From: Oscillospiraceae bacterium
GTDB taxonomy: Bacteria > Bacillota > Clostridia > Oscillospirales > Ruminococcaceae
Length of the DNA: 32,400 nt
NCBI GenBank assembly: GCA_030523195.1
Contig: JAUNJC010000012.1
Location: 1 to 32,400 of the forward strand
Direction of reading: 5' to 3'
The translations under genes and the position numbers were made by a program. Under the pieces are notes generated by a model. It did not search any database. It saw nothing but the letters and a program-made list of their open reading frames with translations, and was not told the DNA's origin. Each line of letters opens with the position of its first letter. The stretch's first letter is position 1. Of this stretch, positions 25,839 to 32,400 are shown in pieces.

Positions 25839-25885
25839 AAAAATGGGGTTCTGCAAGCCATCTGCCTAATACAGACAGCTTGCAG
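25839..25885 (-). terminator. Terminator of the serC-serA operon
   Basis: Arms CTGCAAGC/GCTTGCAG (25878-25885 with 25851-25858) with inner CTG/CAG pairing; minus-strand T run at 25844-25839. It separates serA from the THF riboswitch. Confidence 0.75.
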
Positions 25886-25912
25886 GGGCAAACATTCTAT
25901 TCAATAATCTGT

Positions 25913-27076
25913 TTACTTTGCAATCAACCGAACCCGAATCACACCATCAATGGCACGAATCTGATCCAACATTTCCTCTGTCACCGTTTCAGGAATATCC
26001 AACATGGTATACGCATAGGATTTCCGACTTGCATTGACCATATTCTCAATATTGACACCTGCATTTCCGGCAACAGCCGTCACTGTGGAAATCATTGCCG
26101 GCACGTTCTGGTGCAGAATGCAAACCTTATTGCCAACTGCCTGCATTTCTGCATTCGGCAGATTGACGCTGTTGCGAATATTACCGGTTTCCAGATAAGA
26201 AATCAGCTCTTCCGCAGCCATACTAGCACAGTTTTCCTCACTCTCCGGTGTAGAAGCCCCCAGATGCGGCGTTGCCACAACGCCTTCTGCATGGCAGGTC
26301 TTTGCATTCGGAAAATCGGTGCAGTAGCAGGTAACCTTACCAGAAGCCAATGCTGCCAGCATATCGTCATCGTTCACGAGTTCGCCTCTTGCATAGTTCA
26401 GAACCCGTACACCGTCCTTCATCTTGGAAATCGTTTCTGCATTGATCATGCCCTTGGTGTCGTTATTAAATGGCACGTGAATGGTCAGGTAATCCGCAGC
26501 TGCATACACACCGTCCGCATCCTTGGCAATTTTCACTGCCGGATTCAGCCGCAGAGCAGCTCCAACGGACAGGAATGGATCCGTTCCAACCACCTGCATT
26601 CCCAGTGCAATCGCAGCATTTGCAACCAGTGCTCCAATGGCACCCAAACCGATAATACCGAGGGTTTTGCCTTTCAGCTCTGGACCAGCGAACTGGCTCT
26701 TTCCTTTTTCCACCAGTTTTCCAATGCCTTCTTCGTGTTCGAGAGACTGTGCCCAAGCAATTGCCTGCGGAATTTTTCTTGAAGAGAGCAACAGCCCAGT
26801 CAGCACCAGTTCTTTCACTGCATTGGCATTGGCACCCGGTGTATTAAACACACAGATACCAGCCTCTGCACAACGATCTACTGGAATATTATTCGTACCA
26901 GCACCAGCTCTGGCAATTGCCAGCAGGTTGCTGCCAAATTCCATATCATGCATGGCAGCACTTCTCACCATAATGGCATCTGGATTTTCAGCTGCATCGG
27001 TGATGGTATAACAAGCCGGATCAAACCGCTTGATACCAACAGCCGAAATTTTATTTAATGTTTGAATGGTATACAT
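25913..27076 (-). CDS. serA: D-3-phosphoglycerate dehydrogenase
   Basis: First step of serine synthesis: oxidises 3-phosphoglycerate with NAD+. The product is 387 residues when started at 27076, with AAAGGA 9 bases upstream. NAD loop GLGAIG (143-148), Arg230 in NYARGEL, and His271 in TPHLGASTPESEEN are visible. A C-terminal ACT domain (about 320-387) suggests serine feedback. It follows serC by 28 bases in one operon. Confidence 0.95.
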   Translation of the reverse strand: MYTIQTLNKISAVGIKRFDPACYTITDAAENPDAIMVRSAAMHDMEFGSNLLAIARAGAGTNNIPVDRCAEAGICVFNTPGANANAVKELVLTGLLLSSRKIPQAIAWAQSLEHEEGIGKLVEKGKSQFAGPELKGKTLGIIGLGAIGALVANAAIALGMQVVGTDPFLSVGAALRLNPAVKIAKDADGVYAAADYLTIHVPFNNDTKGMINAETISKMKDGVRVLNYARGELVNDDDMLAALASGKVTCYCTDFPNAKTCHAEGVVATPHLGASTPESEENCASMAAEELISYLETGNIRNSVNLPNAEMQAVGNKVCILHQNVPAMISTVTAVAGNAGVNIENMVNASRKSYAYTMLDIPETVTEEMLDQIRAIDGVIRVRLIAK

Positions 27077-27104
27077 GATGATTCGTCCTTTCCCTAGCCC
27101 TATG

Positions 27105-28190
27105 TCAGGCATTTTCTGCCTCAAACTGTTTCATAAATGCAACCAGTGCCTCTACCCCTGCAACTGGCATCGCATTATAGATAGAAGCCCGCATACCGCC
27201 AACGGAACGATGTCCCTTGAGGTTCTCCAGACCAGCAGCCTTTGCCTCTGCCACAAACTTAGCATCCAAATCTTTATCGCCAGTTACAAATGGTACATTC
27301 ATCAAAGAACGGTCTTCCTTACGAACTGTGCCCTTGAACAGCTTGCTCTGATCAAGATAATTGTATAGAATGGCAGCTTTTTCCTCGTTTCGCTTCTGGA
27401 TGGCTTCCAAACCGCCCATCTTCTTGAGCCACTTGAATACCTTTCCGCAGATGTAAATACCATATGCCGGTGGAGTATTGTACAGAGACTTTGCGTCTGC
27501 CTGTGTCTTCCATTTCAGCATAGTCGGCGTATTGGCAATTGGTGTTTCCTCTGGAATCAGATCTTCCCGAATAATCATGATAACCACACCAGCTGGACCA
27601 ATATTCTTCTGCACACCGCCCCAAATGACACCATATTGAGAAACATCCACTGGTTCACTCAGGAAACAAGAGGAAACATCAGCTACCAGCGGCTTGCCCT
27701 TGGTATTCGGTAACTTCTTAAATTTTGTACCATAAATGGTATTATTTTCACAGATATAAACATAATCTGCGTCTGGGCTAATCGGCAGATCAGAGCAATC
27801 CGGAATGTAGGAAAATGTCTCATCCTCAGAAGAAGCAATTTTAACTGCTTTTCCGTATTTCTGTGCTTCCTGATACGCTTTTTTTGCCCATTGACCTGTT
27901 ACGATATAATCTGCTACCCCATTCTTCATCATATTCATTGGAATGGCAGAAAATTGTTGGGATGCACCGCCTTGTAAAAATAAAACCTTATAGTTATCTG
28001 GAATGTGCATCAAATCCCGTAAATCCTGTTCTGCTGTTTCAATGATCTCCTGAAATGCCTTAGAACGATGGCTCATTTCCATAACGGACATTCCTGTCCC
28101 ATTATAATCTAACATTTCTTCTGCGGCTTCCCGCAATACTTCCTCTGGCAAAACAGCAGGACCAGCACTAAAATTATAAACTCGCTTCAT
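27105..28190 (-). CDS. serC: Phosphoserine aminotransferase
   Basis: PLP enzyme converting 3-phosphohydroxypyruvate and glutamate to phosphoserine. The product is 361 residues, standard, when started at 28190 with GGAGGG 7 bases upstream. The N-terminal YNFSAGPAVLPEEVL, phosphate-binding LQGGASQQF, Lys195 in GGVQKNIGPAG, and the C-terminal HRSVGGMRASIYNA are all present. It is the first gene of a serC-serA operon with a consensus promoter. A phosphoserine phosphatase gene is not in the window. Confidence 0.97.
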   Translation of the reverse strand: MKRVYNFSAGPAVLPEEVLREAAEEMLDYNGTGMSVMEMSHRSKAFQEIIETAEQDLRDLMHIPDNYKVLFLQGGASQQFSAIPMNMMKNGVADYIVTGQWAKKAYQEAQKYGKAVKIASSEDETFSYIPDCSDLPISPDADYVYICENNTIYGTKFKKLPNTKGKPLVADVSSCFLSEPVDVSQYGVIWGGVQKNIGPAGVVIMIIREDLIPEETPIANTPTMLKWKTQADAKSLYNTPPAYGIYICGKVFKWLKKMGGLEAIQKRNEEKAAILYNYLDQSKLFKGTVRKEDRSLMNVPFVTGDKDLDAKFVAEAKAAGLENLKGHRSVGGMRASIYNAMPVAGVEALVAFMKQFEAENA

Positions 28191-28285
28191 TGGTTTTCCC
28201 TCCATCACAGATTTCAAACACAGGTAATTGCTGCATTTGTGATAAAATAAACACGTTTCGAAATAAAATCCCGACACATATCCCT

Positions 28286-28314
28286 ATTATACGCTTTTTT
28301 TTGCAATGTGTCAA
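28286..28314 (-). promoter_or_regulatory. serC-serA promoter
   Basis: Minus strand: perfect -35 TTGACA (28314-28309), 17-base spacer, perfect -10 TATAAT (28291-28286). It would start a leader of about 90 bases, in which I see no known riboswitch. Confidence 0.85.
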
Positions 28315-28352
28315 TAGAATGTCCTGCGAACTTCCAAAAATCCGCTGCAAAC

Positions 28353-28381
28353 TGAAAAATCCCCCTCTGATCAAGGGGGAT
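28353..28381 (-). terminator. Terminator of the acidic lipoprotein gene
   Basis: Arms ATCCCCCT (28359-28366) and AGGGGGAT (28374-28381), followed on minus by TTTTTCAG. Confidence 0.8.
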
Positions 28382-28425
28382 CCTTCCTGTGTCATCATTC
28401 TATTTTTCTGCATGAATCACTTTTC

Positions 28426-29193
28426 TTAGCCCAAAATATAGTATGCACCGTCTTTTTCTACCATCATCAGATCATAGCCTTCCATAATGGTTTTTTCTTC
28501 TCCGCCATCCACTGTGCCCTTCATGGTGAAGGAAATTACCAATGCATTGCTGACATCCTTTTTCACTTCATCTGCAAAACCTTCTCCCAACAATTCCTCA
28601 TAGATATGCAGATACTGTGTCGGCAGATCTTCTGTTGCTTCGGTTTCTCCTTCGCTGTTGGTGGTGGCTTCTACGCCCTCGGAGGTAGACGGCCGAACAG
28701 AAACACCGGTAATCACCAGATTATCACCGCCTGCACTATCCAGCAGAGTCTGGTGCATCTGTTCCATCGTCGTTTCCATGCCGTATCCATAATTATCCTG
28801 TAGCCAGCTGTCATAAACATTGTAGTAGTAATCGTACAGAGTTGCCTTATAATCTTCAAATGTCTGCTCTTCAATGGCTGTAAAATATGCCTTAATAACA
28901 TCTGCACAAGCCTGATCCACGCCATCTTCCGCTTCTATATCATATGTGCCATACACCACATCTGCCTGACTGCTGCTGTCTGCATCTGTGGTATCTGCAT
29001 CAGCTGCATCCGAATCTTCTGCCTCAGCACTGTCTGCATCCGTTTCTGTGTCTACAGTGCTGCTTTCCTCTGCTGTTGTTTCTGCTTCGCTGCTCTGCGA
29101 ACTGTCTTCTTCTGTTCCGCCGCAGGCAGTGAGAGAAACTGCCATCATCATAGCAAATATACCGCATAAAACGGTTTTCCAATTTTTCTTCAT
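28426..29193 (-). CDS. Lipoprotein with acidic linker and NTF2-like domain
   Basis: A 255-residue surface lipoprotein. The signal peptide has a lipobox ending at Cys24 (VSLTACGG). Residues about 28-80 are a very acidic Ser/Thr/Glu/Asp/Ala linker. The rest (about 85-255) is an alpha/beta domain: ADVIKAYFTAIEEQTFEDYK, then a beta-rich part ending MEGYDLMMVEKDGAYYI, resembling an NTF2-like / DUF4878-type fold. Specific function unknown. The ribosome binding site is weak. Single gene with its own terminator. Confidence 0.75.
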   Translation of the reverse strand: MKKNWKTVLCGIFAMMMAVSLTACGGTEEDSSQSSEAETTAEESSTVDTETDADSAEAEDSDAADADTTDADSSSQADVVYGTYDIEAEDGVDQACADVIKAYFTAIEEQTFEDYKATLYDYYYNVYDSWLQDNYGYGMETTMEQMHQTLLDSAGGDNLVITGVSVRPSTSEGVEATTNSEGETEATEDLPTQYLHIYEELLGEGFADEVKKDVSNALVISFTMKGTVDGGEEKTIMEGYDLMMVEKDGAYYILG

Positions 29194-29575
29194 GGATTGA
29201 AACCTACCTTTTTACCTTATCATAACGACACAACCGAATGGCAGTCTTTCTTCTCTTTTGCATAACTGCAATCCTAATTTCTGTACCTTTTGTACAGCTC
29301 ACTTTTTCTATCCGTGATATACCCTCAATCTTTTTTAACATGATCCATCCTGTTTGTCGTTTTCGCCTATTTTGCTTATAGATTTTCCTAACTTTTGGCT
29401 TTGCCGTATAGCGTTGACAAGTGCATGCTGCAAAGCCGCTCATTTCCTACCTACTCAAATCTGCTTAACTGTATGGCATTTCCGTATGCCCCATACGGGC
29501 ACTTTCTATCAATCTTGCTTTCTCTCCCTATTGCCCACATTCAGGGCTTGTCAGCAGCAGAGAAAATTGGTTCTT
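29194..29575. other. Intergenic region, no convincing gene
   Basis: About 380 bases between two lipoprotein genes on the minus strand. It holds two small hairpins, CTGTAC/GTACAG near 29279-29295 and CCGTATG/CATACGG (29482-29488 with 29492-29498), and a 45-codon frame on minus (29341-29204) with a GGATGG-like ribosome binding site. That frame is very basic and matches nothing I know. No clear promoter or terminator was found. Confidence 0.4.
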
Positions 29576-30256
29576 TTAAGAAAGCGGTTTCGTTGCAACA
29601 TCATTTTTCTCTGCCCATGCTGCAACCTTAGAATCCTTTGGACAGGTAATGGTCAAACCGGATGGGATTTCACTGGTATCCATCCACCAGTTCTCAAACT
29701 CTATTGTACTGCTTGCAATCGTTAAATCTTTCAGTGCAGCACAACCTGTAAAGGCTTCTTCCATAATTTCTGTTACACTTGCTGGAATTTCCAATGTGGT
29801 CAACGAAGTGCAGCTGATAAATGCCCCTCTGCGAATCGTGCCAACGGTATCCGGAATGACAATCGTTGTCAGACTGCTGCAATCACTGAATGCACTTTCT
29901 CCGATGATAATCAATCCATTCGGCAGAGTAACACTCTTAATATCGAAATTGGCTTCAAACGCATGGTCTGCAATCCCTGTTACCACATATCCATCAATCG
30001 TACCCGGTATGGTTAAGTCAGTATCCGAACCAGTATAACCAGAAACCGAAATGGTACCATCCTCATTCATAATATAGGCATAGTCAGTCGTAACGGCTTC
30101 CGTAGACCCTTCTTCCATCACAGCAGATGCAATATTCGACAGATCCACAGAAGACTCCGAGGACTCTTCATCAGATGAACTACAACCAGTAAAACTGAAC
30201 AGCGTTGCCAACGTCAACAATGCTGCCCAAACACTTCGTCTCCATTGCTGCATCAT
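29576..30256 (-). CDS. BspA-type leucine-rich repeat lipoprotein
   Basis: A 226-residue surface protein. Its signal peptide has a lipobox-like FTGC at Cys25, followed by an acidic Ser-rich linker and about five LRR_5 (BspA-like) repeats: units such as VVTGIADHAFEANFDIKSVT, IIIGESAFSDCSSLTTIVIP, and VTEIMEEAFTGCAALKDLTI. Family members often mediate surface binding. AAAGGATG precedes the start. It lies 33 bases downstream of typA and could be co-transcribed with it. Confidence 0.85.
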   Translation of the reverse strand: MMQQWRRSVWAALLTLATLFSFTGCSSSDEESSESSVDLSNIASAVMEEGSTEAVTTDYAYIMNEDGTISVSGYTGSDTDLTIPGTIDGYVVTGIADHAFEANFDIKSVTLPNGLIIIGESAFSDCSSLTTIVIPDTVGTIRRGAFISCTSLTTLEIPASVTEIMEEAFTGCAALKDLTIASSTIEFENWWMDTSEIPSGLTITCPKDSKVAAWAEKNDVATKPLS

Positions 30257-30289
30257 ATTTCTATCATCCTTTCTTCAGTCAATTTCTCT

Positions 30290-32113
30290 TTATTTCAATT
30301 TTCCTCTTTGTTTTGCCCGCAATTGGTTGCTCAAAACCTGCTTCCGAATCCGGAGCGATTTCGGGGTAACTTCCAGCAATTCATCATCTGCTAAAAATTC
30401 CAAGCAATCCTCCAAACTCATAATACGAGGCGGTACCAAACGCAATGCATCATCACTGCCGCTTGCACGGGTATTGGTCAGGTGCTTTCGCTTGCAAACA
30501 TTTACTACCAAATCTTCTGTCTTCGGGGATGCCCCAACCACCATACCTTCATAGACCGGTACGCCAGCACCAATGAACAAAGAACCACGTTCCTGTGCAT
30601 TGTACAGACCGTAAGTGACAGCATCTCCGGTTTCAAATGAAATCAAAGAACCAGTATTCCGTCTTGGAATTTCCCCCTTATACGGCTCATAGCCATGAAA
30701 CATACTGTTCATGATGCCTTCGCCCTTGGTATCTGTCAGAAATTCACTCTTGTAACCAAACAGCCCTCTCGACGGAATCAGGAAAGTCAAACGCGTCCGG
30801 CTGCCCTGTGGATGCATATCCTGCAATTCTGCCTTACGTGTGCCCAGCTTTTCCATAACAGAGCCAACGCAATCCTCCGGCACATCAATGATCACTTCTT
30901 CAATCGGTTCATAGCGTTTGCCGTTCACTTCCTTATACAGTACCCGCGGCGTGGAAACACCCAGTTCATAACCTTCCCGACGCATATTTTCAATCAGGAT
31001 GGACAGATGCATTTCGCCTCTGCCAGCAACTCGAAAAGCGTCCGTACTGTCTGTCTCTGTGACACGCAGGGAAACATCTCGCAGCAATTCCCGCATCAGA
31101 CGATCCCGCAGCTGGCGAGAAGTCACAAACTTACCCTCTTGTCCGGCAAACGGACTGTCATTGACACAGAAGGTCATTTCTACAGTTGGTTCACTAATTT
31201 TCGTAAATGGAAGCGGTTCAAAGCAATCGGGAGCACAGACGGTATCGCCAATGGAAATATTGGAAATTCCACTGATCCAGACAATATCTCCCACAGTTGC
31301 TGTTTCTGCCGGTACCTTCTGCAAGCCCTGAATTTGCAGCAAAGAAACGACTTTATTGCGGTTAACGGTTTCTGGACTGTGATAATTGCCAATGACGATT
31401 TGCTGATTTACCTGAATGGTACCACGAGCAATTCTGCCGATGCCGATTCTGCCAACATACTCATTATAATCAATAGAAGAGATTAACATTTGCAGCGGTG
31501 CTTCCGGTTCACCCTTCGGCGGATCAACATAATTGACAATGGTATCAAACAGCGGTGTCAGATCTTTTCCTTCCCCGTGCGGGTCAAGCGAGGCGGTACC
31601 ATCTCTGCCGGAGCAATACAGGAATGGGGTATGTTCCAACTGTTCTTCGCTGGCATCCAAATCCATTAAAAGTTCCAGTACTTCATCACCGATTTCATCC
31701 AGACGTGCATCCGGGCGGTCGATTTTATTGACCACAACGATGATTTTCAGATTCATTTCCAATGCCTTCTGCAACACAAACCGTGTCTGCGGCATGGGAC
31801 CTTCCGCTGCATCTACCAGCAGCAACGCACCATCTACCATGCTCAATACCCGTTCTACTTCGCCGCCAAAGTCAGCATGTCCCGGAGTATCAATGATATT
31901 GATTTTGATGTCGCCGTAACGAACAGAAGTATTTTTCGCCAAAATGGTGATACCACGTTCTCGCTCCAGTGCATTGGAGTCCATGACACGTTCTGCAACG
32001 GCCTGATTCTCCCGAAACACACCACCTTGTTTCAGCATCTCATCCACCAAAGTGGTTTTTCCGTGATCGACGTGTGCAATAATTGCAACATTTCTCAAAT
32101 CTTCTCTCAGCAT
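30290..32113 (-). CDS. typA: Ribosome-associated GTPase TypA/BipA
   Basis: A 607-residue translational GTPase that acts in ribosome assembly and stress adaptation. G1 AHVDHGKTT, G2 region RERGITI, G3 DTPGHADFGGE and G4 VVNKIDRP are intact, followed by EF-G-like domains II-III, domain V and the BipA-specific C-terminus (FGYKSEFLTDTKGEGIMNSM is the typical domain V segment). AGAGGAAA lies upstream of the ATG. Located just downstream of a tRNA unit and its terminator. Confidence 0.97.
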   Translation of the reverse strand: MLREDLRNVAIIAHVDHGKTTLVDEMLKQGGVFRENQAVAERVMDSNALERERGITILAKNTSVRYGDIKINIIDTPGHADFGGEVERVLSMVDGALLLVDAAEGPMPQTRFVLQKALEMNLKIIVVVNKIDRPDARLDEIGDEVLELLMDLDASEEQLEHTPFLYCSGRDGTASLDPHGEGKDLTPLFDTIVNYVDPPKGEPEAPLQMLISSIDYNEYVGRIGIGRIARGTIQVNQQIVIGNYHSPETVNRNKVVSLLQIQGLQKVPAETATVGDIVWISGISNISIGDTVCAPDCFEPLPFTKISEPTVEMTFCVNDSPFAGQEGKFVTSRQLRDRLMRELLRDVSLRVTETDSTDAFRVAGRGEMHLSILIENMRREGYELGVSTPRVLYKEVNGKRYEPIEEVIIDVPEDCVGSVMEKLGTRKAELQDMHPQGSRTRLTFLIPSRGLFGYKSEFLTDTKGEGIMNSMFHGYEPYKGEIPRRNTGSLISFETGDAVTYGLYNAQERGSLFIGAGVPVYEGMVVGASPKTEDLVVNVCKRKHLTNTRASGSDDALRLVPPRIMSLEDCLEFLADDELLEVTPKSLRIRKQVLSNQLRAKQRGKLK

Positions 32114-32185
32114 GGTAAAATTTCCTCTTTTCTTGCCCTTTCTCCCATTTGACGGGCGTTCCTTCTTCTCACATTCTCACAATAG

Positions 32186-32230
32186 AAATAAAAAAGAACA
32201 GGCAAAACACATATCTGCTTTACCTGTTCT
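32186..32230 (-). terminator. Terminator of the tRNA unit
   Basis: Arms AGAACAGG/CCTGTTCT (32223-32230 with 32195-32202) followed on minus by a T run (32195-32186). It ends the tRNA transcript before typA. Confidence 0.8.
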
Positions 32231-32231
32231 A

Positions 32232-32316
32232 TGGTGGGGGAGGACGGATTCGAACCATCGAAGCTAGAAGCAGCAGATTTACAGTCTGTCCCCTTTGGCC
32301 ACTCGGGAACTCCCCC
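32232..32316 (-). tRNA. tRNA-Tyr (anticodon GTA)
   Basis: The minus strand folds as a class II tRNA of 85 bases including an encoded CCA (32234-32232). The 7-bp acceptor stem is GGGGGAG/CTCCCCC, the anticodon loop contains CTGTAAA with anticodon GTA, the variable arm is long, and the T loop is GGTTCGAATCC. Confidence 0.95.
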
Positions 32317-32345
32317 AAAGTGCATATCTAATTTTGATGATATAC

Positions 32346-32400
32346 TGGAGCTGGTGGACGGACTTGAACCCCCGACCTGCTGATTACAAATCAGCTGCTC
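32346..32400 (-). tRNA. tRNA-Thr (anticodon TGT), 5' part outside window
   Basis: The minus-strand 3' portion is visible: anticodon stem GCTGA/TCAGC with loop TTTGTAA (anticodon TGT), T arm GGGGGTTCAAGTCC, and encoded CCA at 32348-32346. The acceptor 5' strand and D arm lie beyond the window edge. Confidence 0.88.

Noticed and set aside
25880..26782. 300-codon open frame on the plus strand
   Set aside because: Shadow of serA; Cys/His/Asn-rich with no recognisable domain.
28191..28279. Riboswitch or T-box in the serC leader
   Set aside because: Only about 90 bases, without a T-box motif, specifier structure or terminator.
29204..29341. Possible 45-residue basic peptide on the minus strand
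   Set aside because: Weak ribosome binding site, no family, and no promoter; noted in the intergenic entry only.
30695..31486. 263-codon open frame on the plus strand
   Set aside because: Shadow of typA, which is unmistakable on the other strand.

Overview
The window looks like chromosome from a Gram-positive, endospore-lineage gut Clostridium of the Ruminococcus / Oscillospiraceae type. This is inferred from protein families and promoter style, not from a database match. Supporting signs are a secreted dockerin protein, BspA-type leucine-rich and acidic-linker lipoproteins, a SleC-like spore-cortex lytic set, the yabP-yabQ-divIC-yabR block, FabK as enoyl-ACP reductase, a THF riboswitch on a folate ECF transporter gene, strong AGGAGG-type ribosome binding sites, and several consensus sigma-A promoters with exactly 17-base spacers.

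Layout. 1-4950 (plus): the 3' part of a membrane-anchored VanY-like carboxypeptidase, a candidate small RNA on the opposite strand, a DUF378 membrane protein, then three genes that look like a split SleC cortex-lytic system (pro-domain protein, SpoIID-type lytic transglycosylase with three peptidoglycan-binding repeats, and a protein with two such repeats). 4950-8500 (mostly minus): a dockerin protein and guaB, each followed by a copy of the same covarying terminator, then a secreted amidase-fold protein that has lost its expected catalytic residues. 8500-9000: an XRE regulator whose likely operator lies inside the promoter of that amidase-fold gene. 9070-12980 (minus): fabD-aroE-aroK, a small anchored protein and an amidohydrolase. 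13230-22000 (plus): a type II fatty acid synthesis and acetyl-CoA carboxylase operon, fabH-fabK-fabG-fabF-accB-fabZ-accC-accD-accA-acpP, with fabD displaced to the divergent transcript.

22080-23150: a second XRE regulator with the same operator-in-promoter architecture, a small divergent gene, and about 560 noncoding bases that form a large multi-hairpin element inside a 42-bp terminal inverted repeat. 23150-24850 (plus): yabP, yabQ, divIC and an S1-domain gene. 25000-28310 (minus): a THF-riboswitch-controlled folT-type gene and a serC-serA operon, linking serine synthesis and folate uptake. 28430-32120 (minus): two lipoproteins and typA. The window ends with minus-strand tRNA-Tyr and a partial tRNA-Thr.

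The parts least explained by known annotation are the branched element at 22620-23062, a second palindrome-rich element at 14267-14440, the paired XRE/operator modules, the candidate small RNA at 1441-1543, the guaB leader, and the inactivated amidase-fold protein.
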